From contig JADJRE010000002.1 of NCBI GenBank assembly GCA_016712375.1, positions 462,501 to 526,500 on the forward strand: DNA of 64,000 nt, written 5' to 3'. This document shows positions 1 to 8,963 of the stretch, in pieces (within the stretch, counting starts at the first letter, position 1; the number at the start of each line of letters is the position of its first letter). A program made the translations under genes and the position numbers. Source of the DNA: Rhodospirillales bacterium (GTDB lineage Bacteria; Pseudomonadota; Alphaproteobacteria; Rhodospirillales; Defluviicoccaceae). The notes beneath the pieces are model-generated. The model did no database searches. It was not told the origin of the DNA and was given only the letters and a program-made list of their open reading frames with translations.

Positions 1-164
1 AAGTGCAGCACAGACGGGCGCGCCTGTTCACCGCCTGTTCACCCGCAAACGCCGCCGCTGATGACGCTCGGCTGCCATTGTGTAGGGCGGTGACAACTTA
101 GGCCACGTAGCGGCGGCGATTGGTACGGCCGCGCCGGAGCAAAATCCGGCCAGTGGTTAGGTGT
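1..164. other. Unassigned left edge up to the IS66 element
   Basis: No gene or RNA is recognised here. The reading frames that cross it are shadows of the IS66 transposase on the other strand. The last bases, TAGGTGT at 158-164, form the left copy of the direct repeat that flanks the IS66 element. Confidence 0.5.
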
Positions 165-214
165 TGTAAGCGTCCTGTGACGGCCCTGCTGGGTTTGGCG
201 TGAGCTTTGCTTGG

Positions 215-1789
215 TCAGGCTGCCGCGGCGACGTGGGCGGCGGGCGCCCAATTCCACGGCAGCAGCTCGTCGATCCGGTTGATCTTGTGATCGGCGACGC
301 GCCCGAGGACATCCCGCAGGTAGGCGAACGGATCGATGCCGGCGAGCTTGCAGGTTTCGATCAGGCTGTAGATCGCCGCGGCGCGGTCGCCGCCGGTGTC
401 GGAGCCGGCGAACAGCCAGTTCTTGCGGCCGAGAGCGACGCCGCGCAGGGTGTTTTCGGCGCGGTTGTTGTCGATCTCCAGCCGGCCGTCCTCGGTGTAG
501 CGGGTCAGCGCCGTCCAGTTGGCGAGCGCGTAGCGGATGGCCTGCGCGAGGCCGCCCTTCGGCGGCAGTTTCGCCAGCTGCACCTCGAACCAGGCCTTGA
601 GCGCCGCAAGCAGCGGCCGAGCCTGGCGCCGCCGGACGTCCAGTCGTTGATCCGGCGGCCGGCCGCGGATGGCCGTCTCGATCCGATACAGCTCGCCGAT
701 CTTCGCCAGGGCCTCCGCCGCGATCGGCGACTTGGTACTGTCGTGGACGTCGAAGATCTTGCGCCGGGCGTGCGCCCAACAGCCGACCTCGACGATCCGC
801 TCACCATAGAGCTTGTCGAAGCCGGGATAGGCGTCGGCCTCCAGGAAGCCCGAGAAGCTGGCCAGGTGCGCCGCCGGCCGTTCGCCCTTGCGGTCCGGCG
901 AAAAGAAGAAGACCGCCGTCGGCGGGCTGGCATCACCCGACGGCCGGTCGTCGCGGACATAGACCCACAGCCGCCCGGTCTTGGTGCGGCCACGGCCGGG
1001 ATCGAGCACCGGCACCGGCGTGTCGTCGGCATGGATCTTGGCCGCGGCAAAGACGTGGGCGGCCAGCCGCTCGCCCAGCGGCTGCAACAACCAAGTCACG
1101 CGTCCGACCCAGTCGGCGAGCGTCGAGCGGTCAAGTTCGACGCCGGCTCGGGCGTAGATCAGGGATTGCCGATACAGCGGCAGATGATCGCAGAACTTGG
1201 CGACCAGCACCTGGGCCAGCAGCCCTGGTCCCGGCCGGCCGCGCTCGATCGGCAACGACGGCATCGGCGCTTGGTGAATGCTCTCGCAGGCCCGGCAGGC
1301 GAAGCGCGGCCGGACGTGGCGGATCACCTTGAACTGCGCCGGCACGTAGTCGAGAACTTCCGAGACGTCCTCGCCAATGACGTGCAGCTTGCCGCCGCAG
1401 GCCGGACAGGCGCAGCCCGCAGGCTCGTGCCGGCGTTCGTCGCGCGGCAGATGGCCGGGCAGCGGCCGGCTGGAGGGCTTCTTCTCGGGCGCGGCGGCCG
1501 GCGCTGCGGGCTCGCTCTTCGCCGCAAGCGCCGCGATCTGCTCCTCGATCGCCTCGAGAGCAAGCGTCAGCTGATCCGGATGCTGCTTCTCCGACGAACG
1601 GCCGAACTTCAGCCGCTTCAGCGCCGTCAGAAACAGTTGCAGCTTCTCCAGTTCGGCATCCCGTTCGGCCAGCCGCGCCTTCGCCGCCGTCAGTTCGGCG
1701 TCCTGTCGCTCCAGCACCTCGGCCAGTTCCCGCACCACCCGCTGCAGCAGGACGGGATCGGTTGGCAGCCGGGAAAGATCGAGACGCAT
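215..1789 (-). CDS. tnpC: IS66 family transposase TnpC
   Basis: DDE-type transposase of about 524 residues, the usual size for IS66 TnpC. The N-terminal third is a leucine- and glutamate-rich coiled coil followed by a zinc-binding stretch with CPACGGKL and CRACE (two CxxC pairs). Catalytic acidic positions are visible in IHADDTPVPV, EADAYPGFD and LEIDNNRAENTLR. The ATG at 1789 (MRLDLSRLP) is preferred over the upstream in-frame ATG, because the IS66 family normally starts close to this motif. Last gene of the IS66 element. The frame is intact. Confidence 0.93.
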   Translation of the reverse strand: MRLDLSRLPTDPVLLQRVVRELAEVLERQDAELTAAKARLAERDAELEKLQLFLTALKRLKFGRSSEKQHPDQLTLALEAIEEQIAALAAKSEPAAPAAAPEKKPSSRPLPGHLPRDERRHEPAGCACPACGGKLHVIGEDVSEVLDYVPAQFKVIRHVRPRFACRACESIHQAPMPSLPIERGRPGPGLLAQVLVAKFCDHLPLYRQSLIYARAGVELDRSTLADWVGRVTWLLQPLGERLAAHVFAAAKIHADDTPVPVLDPGRGRTKTGRLWVYVRDDRPSGDASPPTAVFFFSPDRKGERPAAHLASFSGFLEADAYPGFDKLYGERIVEVGCWAHARRKIFDVHDSTKSPIAAEALAKIGELYRIETAIRGRPPDQRLDVRRRQARPLLAALKAWFEVQLAKLPPKGGLAQAIRYALANWTALTRYTEDGRLEIDNNRAENTLRGVALGRKNWLFAGSDTGGDRAAAIYSLIETCKLAGIDPFAYLRDVLGRVADHKINRIDELLPWNWAPAAHVAAAA

Positions 1790-1855
1790 GGCCGTCTTGC
1801 TAGCGCAGCGGCAGCGGCCCATCCAGAAAAAAACCAACAGAGTCAGAAGCTTCGA

Positions 1856-2212
1856 TCATACCGCCGTCGGCTTCGGCAACGCGTTGAAAACAACCGCCCG
1901 GCGCCAATCGAGACCCTCGACGAGCATCGCCAGCTGCGCCGAGGTCAGCGTGAGCGCCCCCTCCTTGACCTGCGGCCAGACGAATCGACCCCGCTCCAGC
2001 CGCTTGGCGAACAGGCAAAGCCCGCTGCCGTCCCACCACAGCGCCTTCAAGCGGTCACCGCACCGGCTGCGGAACAAAAACAGATGCCCCGAGAACGGAT
2101 CGCGAGAAAGAAGATGCTGAACCTGCGCCGCCAGGCCATCGAAGCCCTTGCGCATGTCGACCGGCGCCAGCGACAGATAGATCTTGCTGCCGGCCGGCAA
2201 ACCGATCGGCAT
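1856..2212 (-). CDS. tnpB: IS66 accessory protein TnpB (Orf2)
   Basis: Small protein of 118 residues with the TnpB hallmark segments VDMRKGFDGLAAQV near residue 17, FLFRSRCGDRLKALWWDG in the middle, and a C-terminal stretch containing ALTLTSAQLAMLVEGLDW. TnpB is required for IS66 transposition but its biochemical role is not settled. The start overlaps the stop of tnpA at 2212, which suggests translational coupling. Intact. Confidence 0.93.
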   Translation of the reverse strand: MPIGLPAGSKIYLSLAPVDMRKGFDGLAAQVQHLLSRDPFSGHLFLFRSRCGDRLKALWWDGSGLCLFAKRLERGRFVWPQVKEGALTLTSAQLAMLVEGLDWRRAVVFNALPKPTAV

Positions 2213-2640
2213 CAGCCCGCAGCCTTCAGCGCCGTCACCAGCCGATGCAGCACCAATGGCTCGATGTCGGTGGACACGCGCAACCGGCAGCCGTTCGCAA
2301 GCTCGATCTCGGCCAACGAATGGCCAATCACCGAAGAGACCTCGGCCGAAGGTCGCGGCGGCATCGGCGACGACCGCAACGACGGCGGCGCCTCATCCCC
2401 GATGATCCGGACCGGCACGAAAGGGAAATCCGCCGGGAACGGGCCAAACACGCCTTCCCGTGCTAGCTTCCGCCACTTGAACAGCTGATTGGAGCGCAAG
2501 CCGTGACGCTGCGCCACCAAGGATACCGACGCCCCCGCCCGAAGGCTCTCGGCGACAATCCGCCGCTTCTCCTCAACACTCCACCGGCGGCGCCGCGCGA
2601 CACCGGTGATCACCTCGATCCGCTCGAAAGACCCAGTCAT
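2212..2640 (-). CDS. tnpA: IS66 accessory protein TnpA (helix-turn-helix)
   Basis: About 142 residues when started at the ATG at 2640 (MTGSFERIEV). It carries a transposase_8-type helix-turn-helix, seen as RRRRWSVEEKRRIVAESL followed by VSLVAQRHGLRSNQLFKWRK. First gene of the IS66 element, transcribed away from the end at 2702. An upstream in-frame ATG would add 13 residues and cannot be excluded. TnpA is the DNA-binding partner in IS66-type transposition. Intact. Confidence 0.9.
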   Translation of the reverse strand: MTGSFERIEVITGVARRRRWSVEEKRRIVAESLRAGASVSLVAQRHGLRSNQLFKWRKLAREGVFGPFPADFPFVPVRIIGDEAPPSLRSSPMPPRPSAEVSSVIGHSLAEIELANGCRLRVSTDIEPLVLHRLVTALKAAG

Positions 2641-2779
2641 AAGCCCAGTCTTATGACTAACCCTTCGCCCGATCACCACGTGGGCATCAGCCCACGCTTA
2701 CCTAGGTGTCAACGGCGGAGACATTTTGCATCACTGGGGCGGCGCAAAAGTACATCACGGCCGGCTCGGGTGGCGTTAG

Positions 2780-2816
2780 CATGAAGGGGACCCTGCGGGG
2801 TCCCCTTCATGTTTTT
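2780..2816 (+). terminator. Strong Rho-independent terminator, plus strand
   Basis: A perfect 14-bp stem (CATGAAGGGGACCC at 2780-2793 with its complement at 2798-2811) around a 4-base loop is followed directly by TTTTT at 2812-2816. The U-tract lies on the plus strand only, so it would stop transcription running rightward, that is, reading antisense into istB. It sits between the IS21 end and the istB stop and may insulate the element. Confidence 0.85.
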
Positions 2817-2836
2817 GGGTGTCGACGGAGGGTGGG

Positions 2837-3027
2837 TCAGCCGTTGAGGATCTCGCCCGCTTCGGGCTCGATGATGGTGCTGACGGCTTGATTTTGTTCC
2901 GGCGCGCTTCTGCTTCGCCGGCGCCCCCTGGATTGCTTCAGGCGGTAGCTTTCGCCGTTGAACTCCAGGATGTGGACGTGGTGGGTCAGCCGGTCGAGCA
3001 ACGCGCCGGTCAGGCGCTCCGAGCCGG
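2837..3027 (-). pseudogene. istB: istB (IS21 helper ATPase), C-terminal fragment
   Basis: The frame ending at 2837 reads GSERLTGALLDRLTHHVHIL and then NGESYRLKQSR, the conserved C-terminus of IstB helper ATPases, closing with PEAGEILNG. Similarity starts abruptly at GSERLT, around 3021-3027. The ATPase core and Walker motifs are missing, and the sequence further upstream is unrelated. This is a truncated remnant whose break faces the IS1380 element. Confidence 0.82.
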
Positions 3028-3119
3028 CTGAATGAAGGGTTAGGTGTCCGGTTGACGCAGCTGGTTGAATCGACCCTATCCGAACGGATCGATCCAAACA
3101 TACTGCTCCACAATATTAA

Positions 3120-4784
3120 CCCGCATATCCCAGATGAGGCGCTGGCTGGGTGACGCCGCTGAGCGAATCGTGTATGGAGATCAATATGTTATCGCCAGTT
3201 CGGTGGTTCCGGCATGTCTCATCCAGCGGGTGAATCGGTAGCGGGTCTTTCCCAGCTCAAGTTCGATCGCCGCCTCAAGCTGGAGTTCCACGGTAGCAAC
3301 ATCACGTCCGATGCCGGGCTGCTTGCCTATCGCGAGTTGGACGAGGCGCTCGGTCTGACGGCGAGCGCGGGGACGGCTCTGTCGGATCTGCGGCGTGGCC
3401 GGAACAGGCGGCATGTCCTGACCGGGTTGCTGCGCCAGTCGATCTTCGGCCGTCTCGCCGGTTACGAGGACGTCAACGATGCCCAACGTCTGTCCGTCGA
3501 TCCGGCGATGCGGGCGATCGTCGATCGGCGAGGCCTCGCCGGCGCCGCTGCGTCGATCAGCCAGATGGGTCGCTTCGAGACGGCGTGGTTAACGCTTGAG
3601 GCCAACCTCGCTGGGTTGTGCGACCTGGCCGGCTCCTGGATCGCCCGGGTGCACGCGCGCAAGCCGCCGAAGATGATTATTCTCGACCTGGACAGCTCGG
3701 AGAGCCGGACGCACGGCCGCCAGGAGGGGGCAGCATACAACGGTCACTTCGGCTGCACCTGCTACCACCCGCTCTTCTGGTTCAACCAGTTCGGCGATCT
3801 CGAGCGCAGCCTGCTGCGTCGGGGCAACGCCCACAGCGCCGAGGAGTGGAAGACGGTGTTGGAGCCGGTCGTCGCCCGCTACCGCGAGCGCCGTCTGCGG
3901 CGCTACTTCCGCGCCGATGCCGCCTTCGCCATGCCGGAACTCTACACGTTTCTCGAGGCGGAGGGCTTCAAGTACGCCATCCGGCTGCCCGCCAATCCGG
4001 TTCTGCAGCAGGGGATCGGCCATCTCCTGCGGCGTCCGGTCGGCCGTCCTCCGAAGAACGTTCGCCGTACCTCTTCCAGTTTCCGCTACCAGGCGAAGAG
4101 CTGGACGAAGCCCCGCCGGGTGGTCGCCAAGGTTGAGTGGCATCCGGGCGAGCTGTATCCCCGGGTCGGTTTCATTGTCACCAATCTCGACCGTCCGGCC
4201 GAGCGGGTCGTCGCCTTCTACAATCGGCGCGGCACCGCCGAGCAGTGGATCAAGGAAGGCAAGAACGCCCTCGTCTGGACGCGGCTGTCGTGTCGCGGCT
4301 TCGATGCCAACGCCGTGCGGCTGCAGCTGCACACGCTCGCCTACAACCTCGCCAACTTCATGCGGACCCTGGCGCTGCCGCAGGAGGTGAAGCAGTGGTC
4401 ACTGACGACGCTGCGCGACAAGCTCGTCAAGATCGGCGCCAAGGTGGTGCGCCATGGCCGGTACGTGACGTTCCAGCTCGCCGAGGTGGCCGTGCCGAGA
4501 ACGCTGTTCGCCGAGATCCTGCGGCTCATCGACCAGATGCGGCCAGAACCGGCGCCGACATGACGCGCGGCAGGGGCAACTCTCACCAAGATCAGCGCCG
4601 TACGACGGGAAAACTGCGCGCTGAAAGCAGCGAGGAGTTGACATTCCGCCGCATATCACCGCACTCGACCGGCCTCGGCCAGCGAAGCCCCTCGCTACCG
4701 TCCGGAATCACCCAGGCGTTGAACATTGGTAGGCGGCGGCGTACGATTTCAGACCTCAACAACCGGCTATCCGGGATATGCCGG
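3120..4784 (+). mobile_element. IS1380-family insertion sequence, complete
   Basis: One intact transposase gene lies between matching inverted ends: CCCGCATATCCCAGAT at 3120-3135 and, on the other strand, CCGGCATATCCCGGAT at 4784-4769. ATTAA precedes the left end and CTTAA follows the right end, so a short AT-rich target duplication of TTAA type is possible but not exact. The ends were found by eye, so limits may shift by a base or two. Confidence 0.75.
3214..4563 (+). CDS. IS1380 family transposase
   Basis: DDE transposase of 449 residues, the expected size for the family. Recognised from the N-terminal LKFDRRLKLEFHGSNITSDA, the block LTGLLRQSIFGRLAGYEDVN, the first catalytic region ILDLDSSESRTHGRQ, RADAAFAMPELYTFLE, and the C-terminal YNRRGTAEQWIKEGKNA with AYNLANFMRTL. 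The frame is unbroken between the two inverted repeats, so the element could be functional. Confidence 0.93.
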   Translation: MSHPAGESVAGLSQLKFDRRLKLEFHGSNITSDAGLLAYRELDEALGLTASAGTALSDLRRGRNRRHVLTGLLRQSIFGRLAGYEDVNDAQRLSVDPAMRAIVDRRGLAGAAASISQMGRFETAWLTLEANLAGLCDLAGSWIARVHARKPPKMIILDLDSSESRTHGRQEGAAYNGHFGCTCYHPLFWFNQFGDLERSLLRRGNAHSAEEWKTVLEPVVARYRERRLRRYFRADAAFAMPELYTFLEAEGFKYAIRLPANPVLQQGIGHLLRRPVGRPPKNVRRTSSSFRYQAKSWTKPRRVVAKVEWHPGELYPRVGFIVTNLDRPAERVVAFYNRRGTAEQWIKEGKNALVWTRLSCRGFDANAVRLQLHTLAYNLANFMRTLALPQEVKQWSLTTLRDKLVKIGAKVVRHGRYVTFQLAEVAVPRTLFAEILRLIDQMRPEPAPT

Positions 4785-4805
4785 CTTAAACCCCCTCTTC
4801 TAGAA

Positions 4806-4830
4806 ATGGCCGCACTCCCCATGCGGCCAT
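4806..4830. terminator. Perfect 9-bp hairpin just right of the IS1380 element
   Basis: ATGGCCGCA at 4806-4814 pairs with TGCGGCCAT at 4822-4830 around a 7-base loop. The following bases (ATTTCCTAT) are only weakly T-rich, so terminator function is uncertain. It could equally be a transposition or regulatory palindrome. Confidence 0.35.
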
Positions 4831-5315
4831 ATTTCCTATAACGCTAGCCAGTTCTCCGGTGACGGTCAATCAGGCATGTTCACCGCCTCCTGCCTTGCAC
4901 GAAAGCTGATTGCCGAGCTTGATCACCGGTGGCGGTCGCAGTTCGCGACTGGCCATGTCCCCTTGGCTCCGTTGCCGCCACCGTGCTGCTGGCCTTCAGC
5001 GCTTCTTCGCTGAAGCTGCTGGCTGCAGCAGAGCGAGCAGCCCGCCGAGAAGCTGGATTGGCGTGGGAGGGCAACCGCAGATGTGCAGATCAACGGGAAT
5101 GACGCCGCCGACGCCTCCCGCGTTTAGGCGTATTCCGACAAATGTTTTCATCCGCCGGGTCAGGCGTCGAGCTGTTAATGGGGACGGCCCGCGTATCGGC
5201 CAACTCCATTTCCGGTTTCAGCCTACCCGACGAGCTTCATCCGTCGGAATACGCCTTCGGCTATTCCGACCTTGTAATAGCCGCTTCCCCTATTGTGAGA
5301 GTGTTCCGAGAGGAG
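4831..5315. other. Gene-poor spacer with an inverted-repeat-bounded segment
   Basis: No convincing gene is seen; the open frames here show no family signature. The segment 5127-5255 is bounded by the 13-bp perfect inverted repeat GGCGTATTCCGAC (5127-5139) and GTCGGAATACGCC (5243-5255), extending to about 18 bp with two mismatches. It may be the end of a lost IS or a miniature element. Confidence 0.5.
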
Positions 5316-6691
5316 CGCCCGGCCCCGGGTGGCCACCCATAGGCGCTAAAATAGGCGGATGAGTTCTTGATAACTTCGTCGTCGAGGCGGCTCGCGGAAT
5401 TGTCGCTGAAGGTTTGCCGCGCAGCGCTGGAGGCAGGCGATCGTGGGCTCGGGGATGATGGTTTGACGAAGCGTGGCGACGAGCTGGCACAGGAGACGCC
5501 AAGCGGCCGGGCGGGGTCAGGCGGCGGCAGCCGAGCAGGAGAGTCCTCGAACGCGAGGGCGAGCGTTCGAGTAACAGGATCATCAGGAGATGAGCCAGGA
5601 CATAAGCTCTGGCGGAGCGTTCGTCGCGGCCCGGCGGTCCCTGCAAGCCGATAAGGCTTTTGAGGCGCTTGAAGCCGAGTTCGATGCGCCAGCGCAGGCG
5701 GTAGAGGGCGAGGACATCGACCGTGGGGAAAGCCTCGGGTTCGAGCGAGGTAATCAGGATGACCCACTCGGCGGCGGCGAGCGTGCCCTTCGGATCTGGT
5801 GCCCGCCTTTGCGCGCCGCCTGACGCGCCTTGCGCCTGGCCGCCGCGGCCACCTGCGCTGTCTTTTTAACGGCGACGAGGCGCAGGCGCAGCGGCAAGCC
5901 TGACTTGCGGGCAAGCCAAATTGATCGATCGATCAGCCCGCTGGCCGTGCCGGCGTGGAACTCGGCGAGAAGATCGACCGGCTCGCCCTCGCCATCGAGC
6001 CAGCGGGCATTCCTCCAGCCGGCCCGCACGATGATGTCGGCACCGGCGTAAAGGACCGGGCCCATCCGATCGGGCTGCAGATAGGCGCGGTCGGCGATCC
6101 GGATCTCGCCCTTGACGACCGGAATGCGGTCCAGCGTTTCGCCGCCCTGCTGGTCCGTCAGTTCGAAGAAGCCGAAGCGTTCGTCAGGCAGATCGAAGGC
6201 ACTGTGCACGCGCCACAACCGGTTCTTCGTCTTGGCGAGCGTCCCGGCCTTCGGCACCGTCCTCGCATCGATAAGACGAATCAACCGACCCCGGCTCGCC
6301 TCGGGCGCGGCCGCCGCCAGCGCGCGGCCGACCAGCACCGCCAGCCAATCCCCGCATTCGAGCAAACGATAGAGCAGTGCCACGTTGGAAATATCGACAA
6401 GTCCGATCGATGTCGCCCAGGCGGCGGTCGATCGCATGCCTCGCTCGCCGGGCAATAGGCCAAGACCAGACGCAGCAGATCGACGGCGGTTTCGATCACA
6501 CGGGCGCGCACGAACGCTTTCGTTTCCCGCGCGCTCGCTTCCAGGGCGGCAGCCCCGCCCAGCCGATCCACGATCTCTCGCCAGTCTCGATCAACAACCG
6601 ATTTGTGAGTCATCCCACTCTGGAATCACAAACGATTCCAGGGCGCAAGCTCTATTTTAGCGTCTATGGGGTGGCCACCCGGGGCCGGGCG
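5316..6691 (-). mobile_element. IS4-family insertion sequence with long inverted ends
   Basis: The ends are near-identical inverted repeats of close to 38 bp. CGCCCGGCCCCGGGTGGCCA reads inward from about 5316, and the complement of 6672-6691 is the same sequence. Both continue through a stretch ending CGCTAAAATA. A broken transposase gene fills the inside. The ends are better preserved than the gene, so the element might still be moved in trans. No clear target duplication was found. Confidence 0.75.
5346..6613 (-). pseudogene. IS4-family transposase, frameshifted several times
   Basis: The protein can be followed through successive frames: MTHKSVVDRDWREIVDRLGG from 6613, then STAAWATSIGLVDISNVALL, LIRLIDARTVPK and IRIADRAYLQ in a second frame. 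Next come LYRLRWRIELGFKRLKSL and AYVLAHLLMILLLE in a third, and finally RRRSYQELIRLF, whose TAG stop is at 5346. YxxRWxIExxFKxLK is the IS4-family catalytic glutamate signature. At least three indels (near 6430, 5780 and 5570) disrupt it. All pieces are collinear and no block is missing, so either the errors are technical or decay is recent. Confidence 0.8.
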
Positions 6692-6821
6692 GCTGGCGGC
6701 GGATCGGATCCGCCCTGAGCCGTTGCGGGCTCTCGCGTAGCATGATCGCGCCAGCCTCTTCATCGGACCCGGATGGTTGCTCGAACGAAAGGTTCGATTC
6801 ACAAGGCGGGGTCAAACGAAG

Positions 6822-7778
6822 ATGGTCAACGATATCACGCGGACGGCGGGGATCGATACCGGCAAGGACAGGCTCGACGTCGCCGTTCACGGTGGGGGTG
6901 ATCCGTTCACGGTCGACAACACGCCGACAGGTTGGCAGAGCCTCGCCGCCCGGCTCCGCCAGGAAGGCGTGCAGCGGGTCGGCATCGAGGCCAGCGGCAG
7001 CTACGAGCGCGGCATAGCTCGGCACTTGCAGGCGGCGGGCTTCACCGTCGTCGTCCTGCAGCCGCTGCAGGTCCGCGCCTTCGCCAGGCTGCACCTGCGG
7101 CGTGCCAAGAGCGACCGCATCGATGCCGTGCTGATCGCCGCCTGCACCCACGTCCTGGATCCCACGGAAACCAGGGCGGCCGATCCCCGCCTGGACGGGC
7201 TCACCGACCAGCTCACCTTCATCGAACAGGTGGAAGCGGACATCGCCCGGCTGAAGACACGCCTCGAACACGTCCGCGACGCGCGCCTGCGCGACATCGT
7301 CACGGCGGACATCGAGCACCTGCGGGCGCGCCGCGCCGACGAGCTCCGCCGCCTGATCACGGCACTCCGCACCCATGCCGACCTGGCGCGGCGCTTCGAC
7401 CTGGTGCTCAGCGTGCCGGGGATCGGCGAGCGCACGCGCTGGCGCTCGTTCTGCGCCTGCCGGAACTGGGCGCGGTCAGCCGGGATCAGGCAGCAGCACT
7501 CGCCGGGCTTGCGCCGTTCGTCCAGCAGAGTGGACGGTGGACGGGCGAGACCCATATCGCGGGGGGCCGCGCCCGGCTTCCGCCGCTCGCACTACGCCGC
7601 CGCCCTGCCGGCCGCCTTTCGCTGGAACACTGCCCTCAAGGCCCTCTACCGCCGCCTCGTCGAACGCGGCAAGCCACACACCGTGGCCCTCTTCGCCTGC
7701 GCCCGCAAGCTCCTCATCTTCGCCAACACCGTCGTCGCTCGCGGCACCCCGTGGATCAATCAGCCAGCCGTAGCTTAA
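6822..7778 (+). pseudogene. IS110 family transposase (internal frame slip)
   Basis: DEDD-type transposase. The N-terminal RuvC-like domain shows TAGIDTGKDRLDVAV, RVGIEASGSYERG and AKSDRIDAV, and the C-terminal transposase_20 part shows SVPGIGER. Start chosen at MVNDITRTAG (6822) rather than further upstream because it lies just ahead of the first catalytic aspartate. Between about 7435 and 7580 the family sequence ALALVLRLPELGAVSRDQAA and SGRWTGETHIAGG lies in the neighbouring frame, so a base is missing near 7437 and an extra one is present near 7580. The reading frame stays open throughout, but about 50 residues are garbled, including the conserved SGRWTG stretch. Confidence 0.82.
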
Positions 7779-7954
7779 TGGTTGCTACACACACTTTCTG
7801 GCGGAGCAAACTTCAACCCTCGAGCCTGTCCACTTGGCGTGCTGTGGGAGCGTGTGTCGGCGCTGGAAAAGGCAGAGCTGCACACACTCCGGATTGATCT
7901 TTGCGGGAAGTTGACTCACCATCTGGTGATCGCTTTCCTTAGGCAAGGAGTCGG

Positions 7955-8317
7955 ATGCCGCCCGCCGCACGCGTAACGGATATGCATACATGCCCAATGG
8001 TGACCGGCGTCGTGCCGCACGTTGGTGGACCAATCTTGCCCCCGGGCTGCCCGACCGTATTGGTCGGCGGAATGCCGGCGGCCAGGGTTGGCGACATGTG
8101 CACTTGCGCCGGGCCGCCCGACGTCGTCGTAATGGGCGAACCAACCGTGTTGATAGGAGGAAGTCCCGCGGCACGCCTCGGTGACGCGACCGCGCACGGC
8201 GGAGTGATAGTTCTAGGCGGCCCAACAGATTTAATCGGCGTCCCGGCAAGCGGCAGCGTCCTTACCTCGGCGGCGGAGACAGGGGCTCCGTTCGCGGAAC
8301 CGTGCCCGGGCGACTGA
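7955..8317 (+). CDS. PAAR-motif T6SS spike-tip protein
   Basis: 120-residue protein with the typical PAAR layout: PPAARVTDMHTC at the N-terminus, PPGCPTVLVGGMPAARVGD in the middle and VLIGGSPAARLGDATAHGG near residue 80. PAAR proteins cap the VgrG trimer and carry effectors into the target cell. A good ribosome site (AAGGAG) lies 5 bases before the ATG at 7955. It opens a plus-strand group PAAR - DUF4123 - Rhs, so its cargo is most likely the Rhs toxin. No toxin domain is fused to it. Confidence 0.9.
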   Translation: MPPAARVTDMHTCPMVTGVVPHVGGPILPPGCPTVLVGGMPAARVGDMCTCAGPPDVVVMGEPTVLIGGSPAARLGDATAHGGVIVLGGPTDLIGVPASGSVLTSAAETGAPFAEPCPGD

Positions 8318-8361
8318 GAGATGGGCCCACGGACCATGGCTGATGAAGGAAGTATGTAACC

Positions 8362-8931
8362 ATGCTCGAACCGGGCGCCCGCGAGCGTCTCATCGGCCTG
8401 TTGAGCGAAACGCAGTTACCGTTATACGGCGTTTTCGACGCAGCCCGCGACGGACGAGTTCTGAAACTCCTTGCTGCCTCCGACACGCAGTCGCAGTGCC
8501 TGTATTACGGAGACAAGGCTGATAAGCTGGCCCGCTACGCGCCCTATCTAGTGCGCCTTGCCCCGCCGGTTTCCGACACCCTCGCTAGCCTGCTCACCGA
8601 AGGGTGGGGACGAAGCTGGGGCATCTATTTCCTGTGCAAAGAACCGTTCGAGCGCATCCGTTTGCATTGGAAAAGCCTGCTCTACGTTCGCACCGAAGCG
8701 GGGCGCCGGCTATACCTGCGCTTCTACGACCCTCGCGTCCTTCACCCATTCATGGATACATGCCCGCCGCGCAACGTTGCTGCATTTTTCGGTCCGGTGA
8801 CCAAGATTGTCGCAGAATGCGGCAACGGCGAAGCGCTAATCGCCTACCATCCCCACGCGGATGGTATGATCCACCGTGAAAAACACCTCTTTAGCCCCGG
8901 CTTGGGACGACCGAATAATTTACAGGCGTAG
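8362..8931 (+). CDS. DUF4123 (Tap/TEC-type) T6SS effector adaptor
   Basis: 189 residues. The stretches LPLYGVFDAARDGRVLKLL, WGIYFLCKEPFERIRLHWK, the central YLRFYDPRVLHPFMD and the segment after it match the DUF4123 family, which loads specific effectors on to VgrG or PAAR. The R-F-Y-D-P-R motif is the family hallmark. It lies between the PAAR gene and the Rhs gene, the usual place for the chaperone of the next-door effector. The frame is intact. Confidence 0.88.
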   Translation: MLEPGARERLIGLLSETQLPLYGVFDAARDGRVLKLLAASDTQSQCLYYGDKADKLARYAPYLVRLAPPVSDTLASLLTEGWGRSWGIYFLCKEPFERIRLHWKSLLYVRTEAGRRLYLRFYDPRVLHPFMDTCPPRNVAAFFGPVTKIVAECGNGEALIAYHPHADGMIHREKHLFSPGLGRPNNLQA

Positions 8932-8963
8932 GCCTCCGTGGTTGGGGGATAGTCCACATTGCC

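Larger units (their letters stand above)
165..2702 (-). mobile_element. IS66-family insertion sequence, complete
   Basis: The three genes of an IS66 element (tnpA, tnpB, tnpC) lie in order on the minus strand. Both ends begin with GTAAGCGT when read inward (from 166, and from 2701 on the other strand), which is the usual IS66 terminus. The 7-base direct repeat TAGGTGT lies at 158-164 and 2703-2709; IS66 elements normally make 8-bp duplications, so the exact end may be off by one base. All three reading frames are open, unlike most other elements in this window, so this is probably a recent and potentially active insertion. It landed at the terminus of an older IS21-type element. Confidence 0.88.
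2707..3027 (-). mobile_element. IS21-family remnant (terminus plus istB 3' end)
   Basis: The outer end begins TGTCAACGGCGGAGAC at 2707 and contains AAAAGTACA at 2747, the kind of repeated end sequence seen in IS21 elements. Reading inward on the minus strand there is a short gap with a strong hairpin, then the last 60 or so codons of istB. Everything upstream of that is gone. The IS66 target duplication overlaps its first TGT. Confidence 0.7.

Noticed and set aside
200..2488. A 762-codon plus-strand frame across the IS66 element
   Set aside because: It is antisense to three clear IS66 genes, arginine/glutamine-rich and without any domain.
4910..5362. 150-codon plus frame in the spacer after IS1380
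   Set aside because: No domain or good start signal; it crosses inverted repeats and the IS4 end.
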